Part shown: positions 21,132-33,000 of the stretch, piece by piece
How positions within the stretch are numbered: position 1 is the stretch's first letter
Layout: each line of letters opens with the position of its first letter
Source: Sympetrum striolatum
Taxonomy: Eukaryota > Arthropoda > Insecta > Odonata > Libellulidae
Direction: 5' to 3'
NCBI GenBank assembly: GCA_947579665.1
Contig: OX388350.1
Span: 28,367,393-28,431,392, forward strand
DNA: 64,000 nucleotides
The notes under the pieces: model-generated
Told to the model about the DNA's origin: nothing
What the model saw: the letters and a program-made list of their open reading frames with translations, nothing else
Databases searched by the model: none
Position numbers and translations under genes: made by a program

Positions 21132-22203
21132 TATTTTACTAATAGGCTCACAGGATATCACAACACAGGCCACCTCGCGCAGAGAGTGGTTCTGACTGAA
21201 CGCGCACGACTTTTCCTCGCTTGGAGACCAACATTTTTCAGGGTGTCCATCATCCAACCATTATTTTTCAATCTTTTACCAGCCAGTTAAAATCCGAAAT
21301 CCCTGCAGCAGCATTAAGAATTTTAAGTTGTCGCACTCCAATTTAGCAGCCAAGACCTGAGCCAAAAACTCCCCAAGTCGAAAACAAATTCTTATCATCC
21401 TCTATTCTCTCAATCTATCGTCCAAATAGAAACCATATACTCCTGGAAACTGCTGATCTATACGATCCCACGTCGCAGATTCGCGATATTACCAGAAGGC
21501 TTGATGAACAAAGAAAAAAGAGCACGGCTACGTCTTATAAGCTATCATTTTTCGCGAAAACTGTAATCAAAATTTTTGTATTCCACGAAATTTTCACATT
21601 TTCCCATCTAAAATACATGGGATGAGGGTCTTCCCAACGTAGACGATCTGGATTCAGCTGCTCCTGTTTACGGCGATCGTCATCCCATTGTATTGAGCTC
21701 AGTGCTACAAAACAATTTCAAATACTTCGTAAAACCGGGGTTCATTCACTCCTAGGGACCGGCATCTCACTTCGTAAAACATGAAATCGAGGTTTTACGT
21801 AAAACCGAGGTCATTTTACATGTACAAAGATCGGGACCGGCGGAATGGTTCGTAAAACTGTGTCACTTCGTAAAATCGAGGTTCGTAAAAACGGGGTTCT
21901 ACTGTATTTTCAATTCAATTTTTTTTTGAGGACCCTCTATGATGCCGACTTGAAATTAGTGTTATAAATATGCTAGCAGTATGCAAACAACATTTTACTC
22001 GTAAATATACGAAGCTGCCGCTAGCTGTAAAGACATGTTTCTCACTCGGGATCCCGTATCAAACTGGGAACTCAGTGAGATGATACAGTTACAGAGTTTG
22101 GTTACAGGATGCAAGTTTAACTCGTATCGCCGTAGCGTATCAGCCACTTGCAACGCCACGATGTTACGATACGGGGATACGCTACTAGTGTGGATCCGGA
22201 TCC

Positions 22204-22340
22204 AGGAAAAAGTTCCGCGGGAAAAAGTTCCGCCCGAAAAAGTGCCGCGGAAAAGGTGCCGCGCGGAAAATGTTCCGCCGGAAAAAGTTCCGCGGGAAAA
22301 CGTTCCGCGGGAAAAAGTGCCAAAAAGTGCCGCGGCTAAT
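22204..22340 (+). repeat. Left terminal array of 15-base units
   Basis: Nine or so units of GGAAAAAGT(T/G)CCGC(G) in direct orientation. Overlapping peptide frames with EKVPRE repeats are by-products of the array. Confidence 0.9.
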
Positions 22341-22734
22341 TAATGAACCTAAAATTTATGGGAAAAATTGAAAAAATTAGTGTAAGAAGTAAGATGAAAT
22401 GCAAGTCTAATTCTTTGTAAATATGTAATTAGATGGTTGTGATTTTCCAGGAATTAACCAAATATTTGTCAATAGTCAAACTAACGGTTTTCATTTACGC
22501 AAAAGCTACTGAAAGTTTTCAAATAAAAATATAGCCATAGTTCAGAAGTCCGTTATAAAATGAGAACTCAACCACACGCTAAGATTGTCATCAACGAAAA
22601 GGAAAATATTTCAGTTTCGTTATTAACGAAGTCATAAACTGGTAATTGAACCCTTGAATTTTATATAATAATCATTGATGTGTCTATCTATTATATATAG
22701 ACGTTTCTCCGGATATACCTATTGATATATACTC

Positions 22735-23135
22735 TTCCTCTGCTTTGTGGATTACGGACAGGCCTTCGACTCGGTAAGTACCTCCTCCACTCTGAAAGCT
22801 TTGAAGAATATGGAATAAATTCTGAGTACATACATCCGTCTCTTGCACAGTATCTATGAGAATGCCACAGCTTCTATAATGCTGCATGAAGAGACTGATG
22901 AATTCAAGATTAAGAAGGGAGTTCGACAAGGTGACGGTCTATCTCTTATCTTGTTCACAACCGTTTTAGAAGAAGTTTTTTAAAACCCTTGATTGGGAGG
23001 AGAAGGGCTTAAGAGTAAATTGGGAATTCATCTGTCACCTCCGTTTTGCAGATGATATAGTTCTCTTTGCAGCCAACGCAGAAGATCTAACTTCAAGACT
23101 TGAAGAACTAAACACAGCGGGGCAGAAGAAAGGAT
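22735..23135 (+). pseudogene. RTE-type LINE reverse transcriptase fragment
   Basis: Broken frames give DYGQAFDSV (palm A), IYENATASIMLHEETDEFKI with KKGVRQGDGLSLILFTTVLE (palm B) and WEEKGLRVN, then HLRFADDIVLFAANAEDLTS (palm C with FADD), an order and wording typical of RTE-clade elements. Stops (one after LEEVF) and a frame change show it is dead. It lies inside the Mutator-like element. Confidence 0.85.
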
Positions 23136-24049
23136 AAACCACTTAGGGCTGCGCGGTGCCCCTTTTCGAGTGGCCCTCGTCGGCGAGGGTGGAAAGGGTA
23201 AGTAGTAGAAAAACAATCAGATGGTCTTTTCTGCATTGCATGAACCCATCACCGTAGATTCGAACTTACTAACTGCCTCAAGAGTTGAAGGATATTATTC
23301 TAAGTTGCGGAAAGAATCCGTAAAGTATCCAAACCTTAGCGTATTTACCAGAGTACCGCATCCATTGACTCATTCGCACCATCAAATATCCTCTTCATAT
23401 CTTCCATATGGAATTTATGAACGGTGACAGAGATAGTGACTGCCTACTTAGCTTAAAAACAGCGATTTTAAAGAGTTAAGGCCGAAAAAACCAAAACAAT
23501 CCAACGAAGCCGCCGTACTTCCAGGCCCAGCCGCGCGGACCCGGATCGTGCAGCGCGATCGAAAAATCGCGTTTATTTTCGTGGTCGGTAACGTTCATAA
23601 AAGATCTCTACTGGATATTCTCGAACTGTCTTTACCCAATACTCTGGTGCAATTTCCCGCTGCACATATTTTTTAAACAAAAGATATCGACTACTTTATG
23701 TCCAAATTTGTCTGAAAAAAGCATCCGCCATTTTGTGATGGTACACCACACAAATATTTACCAATATCCTTGAAACTGATGGATAGTATAGATGAAGTAC
23801 CATTTTAATCGAATATAATGTTTTTTATTCCACTAAATTCCTTCTACAAGTCCACTATTAGCTTAACTTATAAGATTTTCGAGGAAAAATAAAATCGGGC
23901 GTGTTTTTGGAAATTTAGTCATGTTTGACCCTCCGTATCTAAGTAACGCATACGATTTATGGAAAATTACTTACCGTTCCATGATCAGCAATCATTTGGC
24001 TGTATATAAGCAAAGTTTCAAGTTTGTATCTCAAAAAAAGCAATTTTGG
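23136..24049. other. Interior of the Mutator-like element, no clear gene
   Basis: A 68-codon + strand frame at 23221-23427 contains TVDSNLLTASRVEGYYSKLR, which I do not recognise with confidence. The rest is stop-rich. Confidence 0.35.
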
Positions 24050-24900
24050 ACTTTTGTCCGGCTTTTTTCGATTTCGGACCACAGTGCGATGTCCGGATTT
24101 TTTCCATAGGGATGCATTGTGGGGATTTTCGGAATTTTTTGAGGCACTTCTCGCAAATTTAGAGAATTGAAATTTGAAACTACAAAGTCATCCTCGCAGA
24201 TTATTCTTGGTTCGACGCTGAGCCAGGGCAAATATTCTGCTATTTAAAATGCATTTTGACGATTTTTAAGTTTTTTATGCCCTCCCATTAACTTGGAAAC
24301 TAAAAACCCGGCATGTGAATAGAGATCACAAATACATTTCTTATACGCTTTTTTACGTTTCCCTGATGGCACTTGGTTCGATCCCATTTACATATCTCCA
24401 TGAATTTCAAATGATGATATTAAAGTCTCATTTTAAGACCTTCCTGGTATGATATCGACTTCAAAATTTGAATTAAATAAGTTTTATTTCTACCAGGGCA
24501 TTGTATGTATTCACATCTTTCAAAAGGTTCTGGGTTCGACACCAGGAGTCTCTACCATTGAAACGTCTCTACATTTGAAGTGGAGGGCGGAAATTTCAAA
24601 TTTTGTATGATTGATTTACCGAGAATGAGGAAATTCTATGAGCATGAATGTGAACAGAAGTAATGAATGTTTCATAAACACAGTTAATCTTTTAACTTAT
24701 GGTCATCGGTTGGACGCCAGGGCACGATTTGCATTCTACCATTCAATTAAATGCAAATACGGAATTTCGTTTCATGGCATTCCCGATAATCAACTTGGAA
24801 TCTTAGAAATGGTCAGATTATCCAAAAACAAATAGCAATTTCATCTTAAAAAAGTCCTGGGTTCGACACCATGTCACTTGGATACAGATTCGATTTTATA
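24050..24900 (+). repeat. Array of ~165-bp GGTTCGA-box units
   Basis: Boxes GGTTCGACGC (24209), GGTTCGATCC (24375), GGTTCGACACC (24533), GGTTGGACGCC (24708) and GGTTCGACACC (24860) are spaced 166, 158, 175 and 152 bases apart, each usually preceded by CCTG or TTCTG and followed by AGG. The sequence between boxes is diverged but keeps words such as CATTTAAAATGCATT. Same family as 17440-18400 and 5483-5735. Confidence 0.65.
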
Positions 24901-25104
24901 GAAAAATTTGGGTTCCTATATCCTTAACTTATAGTACTTTAAACATATGCTTGCAGTATGCAAGCTACTTTTAATTAATTAATTATTTTCTCCACTGATA
25001 AACAGTTAGAAAAACTTGCCAGTGCTTCAGCCTTGTAGTACATGGATGGAAATTTCCTTTTTAACCCCACCACTGTTCATGCAGCTTTACGTAGTTCGTG
25101 CGGA

Positions 25105-25595
25105 ATCCAGGTAAAAATGCCACGGTAAAAATGCCACCCAACTCAACCCATCGACTTTTAGCCAACATTATCTTTATGTGCAGTGACTGTGACAACAATT
25201 ATATACGATTTAATTAAAGGAACCCCGCCCACCCCACTCAACCCATCCACTTTTAGACAAAGTTATCTTTAAGTGCCAATTGGAAAACAATGCCGCAATG
25301 CGATCTAATAAATATGGCATGTTCCATTGTCAATCTGGCCTTAAACGTTGTCAAATGGTGTATTATAGCGTAAAGATGACTGACATACAACAAAATTATT
25401 GCTTTCTATCCAGGAGTAACAACAACAACAACATGAGCCATTGTCAAAATGGTTATGTCCCCCCGTGAAAATTCTGCTGTGACATTTTTACCGCCCATAG
25501 AATTCCAGTGTTACTATTTACCGTGGCATTATTACCTATAAAAAGTGTGGTATTTTACCGTGGCATTTTTACCTGTGACATTTTTACCGCGCACC
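25105..25595 (+). mobile_element. Non-autonomous element B with 14-base-motif termini
   Basis: Starts AATCCAGGTAAAAATGCC and ends CCTGTGACATTTTTACCGCG, with three to four motif units at the right end. The interior matches elements A and C, including two copies of the box ACTTTTAG(C/A)CAAAGTTATC. About 490 bp; no ORF. No target duplication was evident. It abuts the MULE transposase fragment. Confidence 0.7.
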
Positions 25596-25601
25596 GGAAT
25601 G

Positions 25602-25848
25602 TCCACGAGGCTGTTATTGCCTGGGAGGATAAAACCAACAACAGCACTGAAGGTTAGTTTTTAATGATTTTGTTTCAGGTTGGAATAACAGATTCAGCTA
25701 TCTAGTGGGGATGAAACACCCAACAATTTGGGTTTTAATTAAGAAAATGCAACAAGAATTGGCCGTAGACTATACGAAATTAGAACAAATCAACGTCGTG
25801 CCGGTTTCAAAACCAAGGATTCGTCCAGCATACGCCAGGCTCCAGTAA
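25602..25848 (+). pseudogene. MULE-like transposase C-terminal fragment
   Basis: The + strand reads VHEAVIAWEDKTNNSTEG up to 25652, then, after a 26-base GT...AG gap (25653-25678), WNNRFSYLVGMKHPTIWVLI and KKMQQELAVDYTKLEQI to a stop at 25846-25848. The pattern W-x-TNN-x-x-EG-W-H/N-N-R/K-F followed by HP(S/T)IW is the C-terminal signature of MULE/FLYWCH-associated transposases, which act in Mutator-type transposition. The catalytic DDE part is missing. The 250 bases that follow lead to the right terminal array at 26101. Confidence 0.65.
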
Positions 25849-26100
25849 ACGTTAAGAAATATCAGCATTGAATTTATAAACAATTCTAGAAACTTGGAAC
25901 AGTTTTTAAGGGCTGTTAGCCATAACAATAGATTGTGCCCGCAATAATTTCATTGTTCATAATGTTTTTATATTTTAAATAAACAATATAATCTAATCGA
26001 GCTTTTATTTTAGAATTTAAGAGGGAAAATGACGAAAAAGGGTAAATTCGCAGTTTTTTATACAAAATTCAAGGGTTTAATCTCCTATTTGTGCAATACG

Positions 26101-26236
26101 GCGGCACTTTTTCCGGCAGCACTTTTTCCTGCGGAACTTTTTCCTCGCGGCACTTTTTCCAGCGGAACTTTTTCCGCGCGGCACTTTTTCCGCGGCACTT
26201 TTTCCGGCGGAACTTTTTCCCGCGGAACTTTTTCCG
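26101..26236 (-). repeat. Right terminal array of 15-base units
   Basis: About nine units of GCGGAACTTTTTCC / GCGGCACTTTTTCC, the inverted counterpart of 22204-22340. Confidence 0.9.
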
Positions 26237-26264
26237 GCTACGTGTGGATCCACCTTAAATCTGA

Positions 26265-26765
26265 ATCCAGGTAAAAATGTCACAGGTAAAAATGCCACGG
26301 TAAAAATGCCCCGGGTAAAAATGCCCCTTAACTCAACACATCGGCTTTTAGCCAAAGTTATCTTTAAGTGCAGAGACTGTGACAACAAGTATATACGATT
26401 TAATTAAAGGAACCCCGCGCCCCCACTCAATTCATCCGCTTTTAGCCAAAGTCATCTTTGTACCAATTGGAAAACAATTACGCTATGCGATCTAATAATT
26501 ATGGCATGTTCCATTGTCAATATGGCCTTGAACGTTGTCAAATGGTGTATTATAGCGTAAAGATGATTGACATTTAACAAAATTATTGCATTCTATACAA
26601 GAGTAACTACAACAATATAAGCCATTGTCAAAACTGTCTTAAACATTGTCAAAATGGTTATGTCCCGACGTGAAAATTCTGCTGTGACATTTTTACCGCC
26701 CACAGAATTCCAGTGTGGCATATTTAACGTGGCATTTTTACCTGTGACATTTTTACCCTGCACCG
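26265..26765 (+). mobile_element. Non-autonomous element C with 14-base-motif termini
   Basis: 501 bp. Starts ATCCAGGTAAAAATGTCACA and ends GTGACATTTTTACCCTGCAC, flanked by TAAATCTGA (26256-26264) and TAAATCTAA (26766-26774), a 9-bp duplication with one mismatch. The interior matches A and B. The 9-bp duplication fits a Mutator-type derivative. Confidence 0.7.
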
Positions 26766-27013
26766 TAAATCTAAATCTCAAAAAAGATACGTTAGAAGTA
26801 CGATTTTCGAGTAGTCATTCAAATGTAACACGTATTGTCCACATTGTAATCACCGCCGTGTTGATTATACATTGTTGAACGCTCTTGCTCAAGGAGCGCA
26901 ACAAATGTCTGGCTGCGTCTGGGAAGTTACTCATATTACACGACGACACCTAGTTCCTAGCATAGTTAGTATTGGTGCTCTGTGGGTCGCAGGGGGTTCG
27001 TTCTGTCCCAGAA

Positions 27014-30000
27014 ATGTCAGAAATCTTGATGAATTCGATCCCTCAGGTAAATGAGGAAGCTAATTTTAAGCAGGAGAAACCAAAAGGACGGGGAAGAGGA
27101 CGTGGAAAATCAGAGGTGAGGCCAATAGGATCCAGCACGAATGGCTGCAATGGTGCAACAACGAATGCGTTGGTGAGCAACTTCATTATTATTCCTTGAC
27201 ATAAGAATTGAACGAAAGATAATTCTTGGTTTCCATCACAACGTAACTTTTTATCCGCGTGTAGTTTACAATCCACGTGAATATATATAATCGTGCATGA
27301 AATCCATTACGATAATCCAACCGACTCCTAAGATGTGGGATAGTTGTAACCGCTAGGCTTAGTTACTGTTTTACGTGCTTAACATTATAATAAAACATTT
27401 ATCTAAAGAATCTGTTTGTTGAGGTGCTGATAAAATCGTGATAAAAAATATCTTTTTGGTGATAATTATATTTTGCTCAACGCGAATAACAAGATAATTC
27501 TATTTCCAAAGTACTCCATAAAACATTTTTTTCCAAATTGTGTGAAAATTAAATAAGAGTTATTTTTTAATGCCGTTAGTACTAATTGGTGTATGTTAAA
27601 ATGTATAGGGTTCCTCTGTACCAGTTATTGCCCCATTGAGACCAGTGAAGGATTCTTCTGTATTGGTTAACGGCCAATTGAGACCACCGAAGGATTCCTC
27701 TGTATTGGTTAACGGCCAATTGAGACCACCGAAGGATTCCTCTGTATTGGTTAACGGCCAATTGAGACCACCGAAGGATTCCTCTATATTGGTTAACGGC
27801 CTTTTGAAGCCAGTGAAGAATTTCGGCCCATTGAGACCAGTGAAGGATTCTTCTGTATTAGTTAATGGTCTATTGAAGCCAATAAAGGATCTCTCTGTAC
27901 CAGTTAATGGCCCATTGAATCCCTCAGCTACAGGACTAGATAATGGCAACTATAATCAATCTGAACAGGCTTCAGTTGTTAGACAACTGCCAGGAAGAGA
28001 AGGTGATTATTATGCAGTAAGCAAAGTAGATGGGGAGAAATACTTCAAAAATACTGCAGAAGCAGTTGAAAATGCAGTAATTAGTAAAGATGTAAAAAAT
28101 CAAAGGATCTGGAAAGGAAAAAATGGAGTTAATAACAGGAGGCAGAAACAGAGAGAAGATGAATTGGAAGAAATAATTTGGACAAGACCAAAAACTTTGA
28201 AGACTAAAAAAGGTAAAAGTGTTTCATAAAGTCTTCAATTTCAGTTTAACAGATACATGGATTCTTTAAAAGTACACAAGTACAGTTCTTCAACTGATTA
28301 ATTTGAATTCATATATTTACTGATTTTGAACACAGATAATTTTAGTTGTAAATTGATTTTCCTAAGCAAATGCTTGGGTATTACTGAGGCAATTTTCAAT
28401 GTGGACCTCATAAGATTTTTACTTAAAATACTATAATTACTGAAATATTTAAAATTGCAAATAATTAACTGGATTGATGTAAACTATTATTGTATGTGAG
28501 ACCGTAGCCATATTCCATTTTGAATTGAAGCTATTTTAATGCCTAGATACATACATAGCTAAGGAAATGAAAGGGACAAGAGATCTAATTATAAATTCTC
28601 TTATGAATGAATTTACAGGAGAGTCGGGAATGAAAATAGCCCTGAAAGCTAATTATCTTAGACTGGTTACCCTAACTGACTGGTGCCTTTATCAGTACAG
28701 GGTAGACTTTTATCCTGAAGAGGAGAGAACCTTGGCGAAGAGGAAAATGTTGCAAACATTTGAGAGTAAATTGGGTAAAGCCTACATTTTCGATGGAACA
28801 ATCTTGTTTACCAGTAACAAGTTGCCTCAGGTATATTTTATGTGTTTTTTCAAGGCATGGATTCAATAGATACATACGTGAACAATAATGCATATGAACA
28901 GAATCATGCTATGTAATTGATATATTTAGGATTTAATTTATTGATGAATATAGCAATTGATGCAAATATTCATAGAATTTGAATACATTTTTGCAGCCGA
29001 TGGAACTATTTTGTATGAAAAGTAAAACAAATTCATGTCAGAGAATAACTCTTCGTCTAGTGGGAGACATGGCTCCAGGTGACCACCATTACCTCCAGTT
29101 TTATAACCTATTAGTGCGTCGCTGTCTTGGTAATTTAAATCTGCAGCTGGTGAGTATATTTGTCCTGTTCCCTCAGCTATGCAATTGACATGAATCAGAG
29201 TGTTTGTTAAAGGTAGGATGGCTCTTTCGTAGTCTTGTGGTAATATTTCTCATAGCTTTGTCAGTGCAAAGCATAGGCAAGATGAGGATCCTATTAAGTG
29301 GCAAAAAATAAGTTAGGAAGCAGCCTAACCCCAAGCTGTGAGCAGTTCTTGGAGGGTTAATTCATCCAGGAAAAATTATGATAGAAAATTATCCTGAATT
29401 TGATTTTCATGTAGAAATTTTGTCATTAAGTATATTATAATTTTTACCAAAAAAACTTGTTAACTAGTTGGATTAGATTATAGAACTAACTTTAGAATAT
29501 ATGAATAATAAAGTCACTATAAAGATGGAGAAGTGTCTTTGGAATAATAGTAAATTTTAATGATAATATGCTGCTTGAGGAAAAATATAGAGCTAAAGAA
29601 ATAAAGCCAATTAAATAAACTGACCCTTAGAGTTTCTTCTAAAACTAAATATTAAATTATTTTGTAGGTTGGGAGGAATTATTTTGATCCAGGAGCAGCT
29701 ATTTCTTCACTGTCTGAGTTTAAATTACAATTATGGCCTGGATACATAACATCAGTGCGACAGCATGAGAAAGAGGTTCTTATGTGTGCTGAAGTGACTC
29801 ATAAAGTTATGAGGAAGGATACTGTGTTGGATCAATTGACTGAATGTTTCAGTCGCTTTCCTAATGATTTTCAGGTACAGTTTGGCACTTATATAATGGC
29901 ATTGAAGCAATTACAGGAAAATCTAATTAAATAATTACAATTCCTCTTAACAGCGGATGTTCAAGAAGAATATCTTAGGCTGCATTGTTTTGACGGAGTA

Positions 30001-33000
30001 CAACAATAAAACCTACAGAATAGATGATGTGGCATTTGGCTTGACTCCAAAGTCTAAGTTTGAATTGAGAGAAAATGTATCAATTTCGTACATTCAATAC
30101 TACAAAACTGTGAGTTCCAAAATGTTCATTGCATAATTTTTATTGTAAATAATGATTAAACATCAATGTTCTGATTATTGATCTTATTCATATTCTAGCG
30201 CTATGATATAACAATAAAGCATGGGAATCAGCCTCTTTTGCTCACCATGCCAAAGCAGAAAGATCGACGAAGGGGAATAAAGCAGCCCATTTATCTTGTG
30301 CCTGAATTGTGCCGCATGACGGGACTAAGTGAACAAATGAGGTTTCTTAAGTCTTTCAATCATAAAATAGAAACAGAAATATCTAGCCAATTAGTGTTCA
30401 GTTGATTAAATCCTCTGAGAAAGTCAATGAAACGTAAAGTGGAAACTTAGTTTGCAAATTTAAACTGTTATCAATGGCTGTTTTTCATCTGAAATATTTG
30501 CAAGTAGAAACTTGTCATACAAATCAATGTAAAATAATGTAATCTCGTCCTGGCCCTAAAATAATAAATTGCTTAAACTTTTGTAATGTCAATGTATCCT
30601 AATGTTTCATTCCTTACGCCACCAGATTGGTACCTCTCTTTTTAGTCAATAACACACACCCCTCAGCAAATGCTAAGCAAAGCCTAACTATTTCTTTACA
30701 TTAGGTACAACTAATGGCACTGCAAGTTAAGGCATATCTAGATATTTTTTAATTAATCTCTATGTGTATGTACAAAGTATTTTTATTTCAAGCTGTTAGG
30801 TTAGTAATCGGCATTCTACAACTGATAATCTTTGTTGCCAACTTGTGTGTTTGTTTCTTGGTTAACCATATCACCAAAGACTTCTTTTGTTTGGGAAATT
30901 TGCTTGTGATGACATTAATTTGCCAACTTAGGTTCCACTGTAATTGGTAATCTTATTTAATTCTTAAATTTATAACAACAAAATAATTAATTTGATTCCT
31001 CTTCGTTACAACCATCAAGGAAAAACTTTCCTCTGATGAAATCCTTAGCTGATAAAACAAGGCTTGGACCAGCTGAAAGAATAAAGAGATTAATTGACTA
31101 TGCTGAGCGTCTAAAGAGTGAAGAAAGAGTAAGTAATGCCATGTATCAATTCGTTCAACTTTAAATCTATTGATATTCATTTTATTTTCTATTGTGGTTG
31201 CCATTACTATAGTCACTGATAAGAAGTTCTTGCTAGAATGCAAAATGTTACACTTGGTACTTTATAAGCTATTAATTGGTTTTTGTAAAATATTCTTAAA
31301 TAATTTGGTCCATGCTTGATATTGATTATAAATCTTGATATACTTTTGCATTTTCTCTCCTTCTTAAATCAAATAGTCCTTTAATTTATTATCAGTGGTG
31401 TACTTGTAGTTGATACACTGGAAAGATAAAACCTTATTTTCCCTTTTAGGTGTCCTTTTTTCTCATTTAGTTAAGTTTTATTATTTGTGTTTAAGTCAAA
31501 GAGACTTTAATATTTCATATGTTCACAATATGATGAAAGTTAGAAACATAAACCATGATTTTCTCAAACTTGAGAAAAGGCGATAAAGTGGTTTCTTTTC
31601 AACATAGTGTAAAAATATTATTCTTTTTGTGACTTGGAACATTTCACTATTCTTCCTCATTTATGCCTTTTAGACAAAGGCTGAACTGGAGCGCTGGAAT
31701 ATGAAATTCTCCAATGAGTTAGTCAATTTCGATGCCCGTGTTCTTGGCCCAGAAAAAATTTTTCAAGTGAGCAAGCCAGGAGAAGATGTCTCGTACTATC
31801 CTGACCCAAATAGTGATTGGACTAAGGAACTGAGAAGTAAGTAAAGTGAGTCATTCACTTAAAGATTTACAGAAAACCATAATTTTTTCAACTCTGGGGT
31901 GGATATGAATAAAAATTGTCATCATTTCTCTCCCTAATAGAGCACTCAATGTTTGTTGTTGGAAAGATGAAGAGTTGGATTTTACTCACCCCATCTGCTT
32001 TGATAAGAGAGGCAAAGACTTTTGTAGAAAATGTTCAGAATGCAGCTAATGGAATGGGTTTACAACTTCCTTACCCAAAAGAGTAAGTTCTCAAAAAAAT
32101 TGTCAAATTAATGGATAATTATATACTCAGTAGTTAATTCTACTCAAATAAGGGATCATGTTTTGATGAAGTAGAATAAGATAATTTTATCAGTGAATGA
32201 TTATGAGCATAAATATGTCCATTTTTTCAGTATTTGAAGAGAGGTTCGGCATTATACCTTAGTTGCATTTGGATAAGATCTTGGCAGATTGTAATAAAAA
32301 TTTTATTTTGTGCCAATAAATATATTTCACGTTAAATCATTTATGATGATTAACAGTTACTACTTAACCTAAGTTACTAATTTTTAAATATTTGTTTGAA
32401 TATTTATTTTTTCAAGTTAAAGAGAATGCCCAAGCTAAATTATGTATTGATAGATACTGCCCATAGTTTATCTTTAAGGTGCTAGAATTTTTTTAATATC
32501 TTAACTTAAATTTTATTTCAATAATAAATCAAGGGAAGGATTGTATCTGACTACTATTATTACTTAGACATAACAGCCAGTTTCGTGTATGAATATTTTT
32601 CTGAAAATTGATCTAATACTCCATTATTATAGGTTCATTATGCCACAAAAATGTTTGACTTAATTTTTGGGAGCAAATTATATGAATAAGATAACAATAT
32701 GTTTACCAGAGTTCAATGGTCCTTAATATTTTTTGGACCATGTAAGATGCTTTCAAATGCATTAAATTTAAAAGTTATCATAGATGACTACATGTTCCCT
32801 GTCCTGAAATAATTTTTGTTGATGACCAATATCTTTTAATTGTTCACAGGCTAACACTGGAGGATGATCACCTGATGACATACACAGAGGCCTTAGATAG
32901 AATATGCAAAGACGGCAAACCTTCTTTGATTATGATTATAATTCCAAATTCTCGCATGGACAGATATGCTGCCATCAAAACAAAATGCTGCGTTGATTAT

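Larger units (their letters stand above)
18404..21904 (-). mobile_element. Full-length Tigger/pogo-type Tc1-mariner element (broken)
   Basis: The element is bounded by terminal inverted repeats CAGTAGAACCTCGATTTTAC (18404) and the complement ending ACGGGGTTCTACTG (21904), with TA on both sides (18402-18403, 21905-21906). Subterminal regions repeat TACGAA/TCGAGG words. A transposase of the CENP-B/pogo type is encoded on the minus strand but interrupted by stops and frameshifts, and by a SINE at 19354-19482. Confidence 0.9.
22198..26241. mobile_element. Candidate Mutator-like element (MULE) with tandem-motif terminal inverted repeats
   Basis: The left end (22204-22340) is an array of about nine GGAAAAAGTTCCGCG / GGAAAAAGTGCCGCG units. 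The right end (26101-26236) is the inverted counterpart, and the first five units run in the same order (GTT, GTT, GTG, GTG, GTT versions), so the arrays are true ~135-145-bp terminal inverted repeats rather than unrelated arrays. A perfect 10-bp direct repeat flanks them. A MULE-like transposase fragment lies at 25602-25848 in the expected position before the right end. Inside are an RTE fragment, a ~165-bp repeat array and a smaller element (25105-25595). Long terminal repeats and 9-11-bp duplications are characteristic of Mutator elements. No intact transposase remains. Confidence 0.7.
22188..26251. repeat. 10-bp target-site duplication of the Mutator-like element
   Basis: GTGTGGATCC occurs exactly at 22188-22197 and 26242-26251, just outside the two terminal arrays. 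Confidence 0.75.

Noticed and set aside
22035..22343. Open frames with EKVPRE-type peptide repeats
   Set aside because: By-products of the 15-base terminal array of the Mutator-like element.
27596..27949. Minus-strand open frame with [18 protein letters not shown] repeats
   Set aside because: Antisense shadow of the 42-bp repeat in Piwi exon 2; the plus strand joins in phase to conserved Piwi exons.
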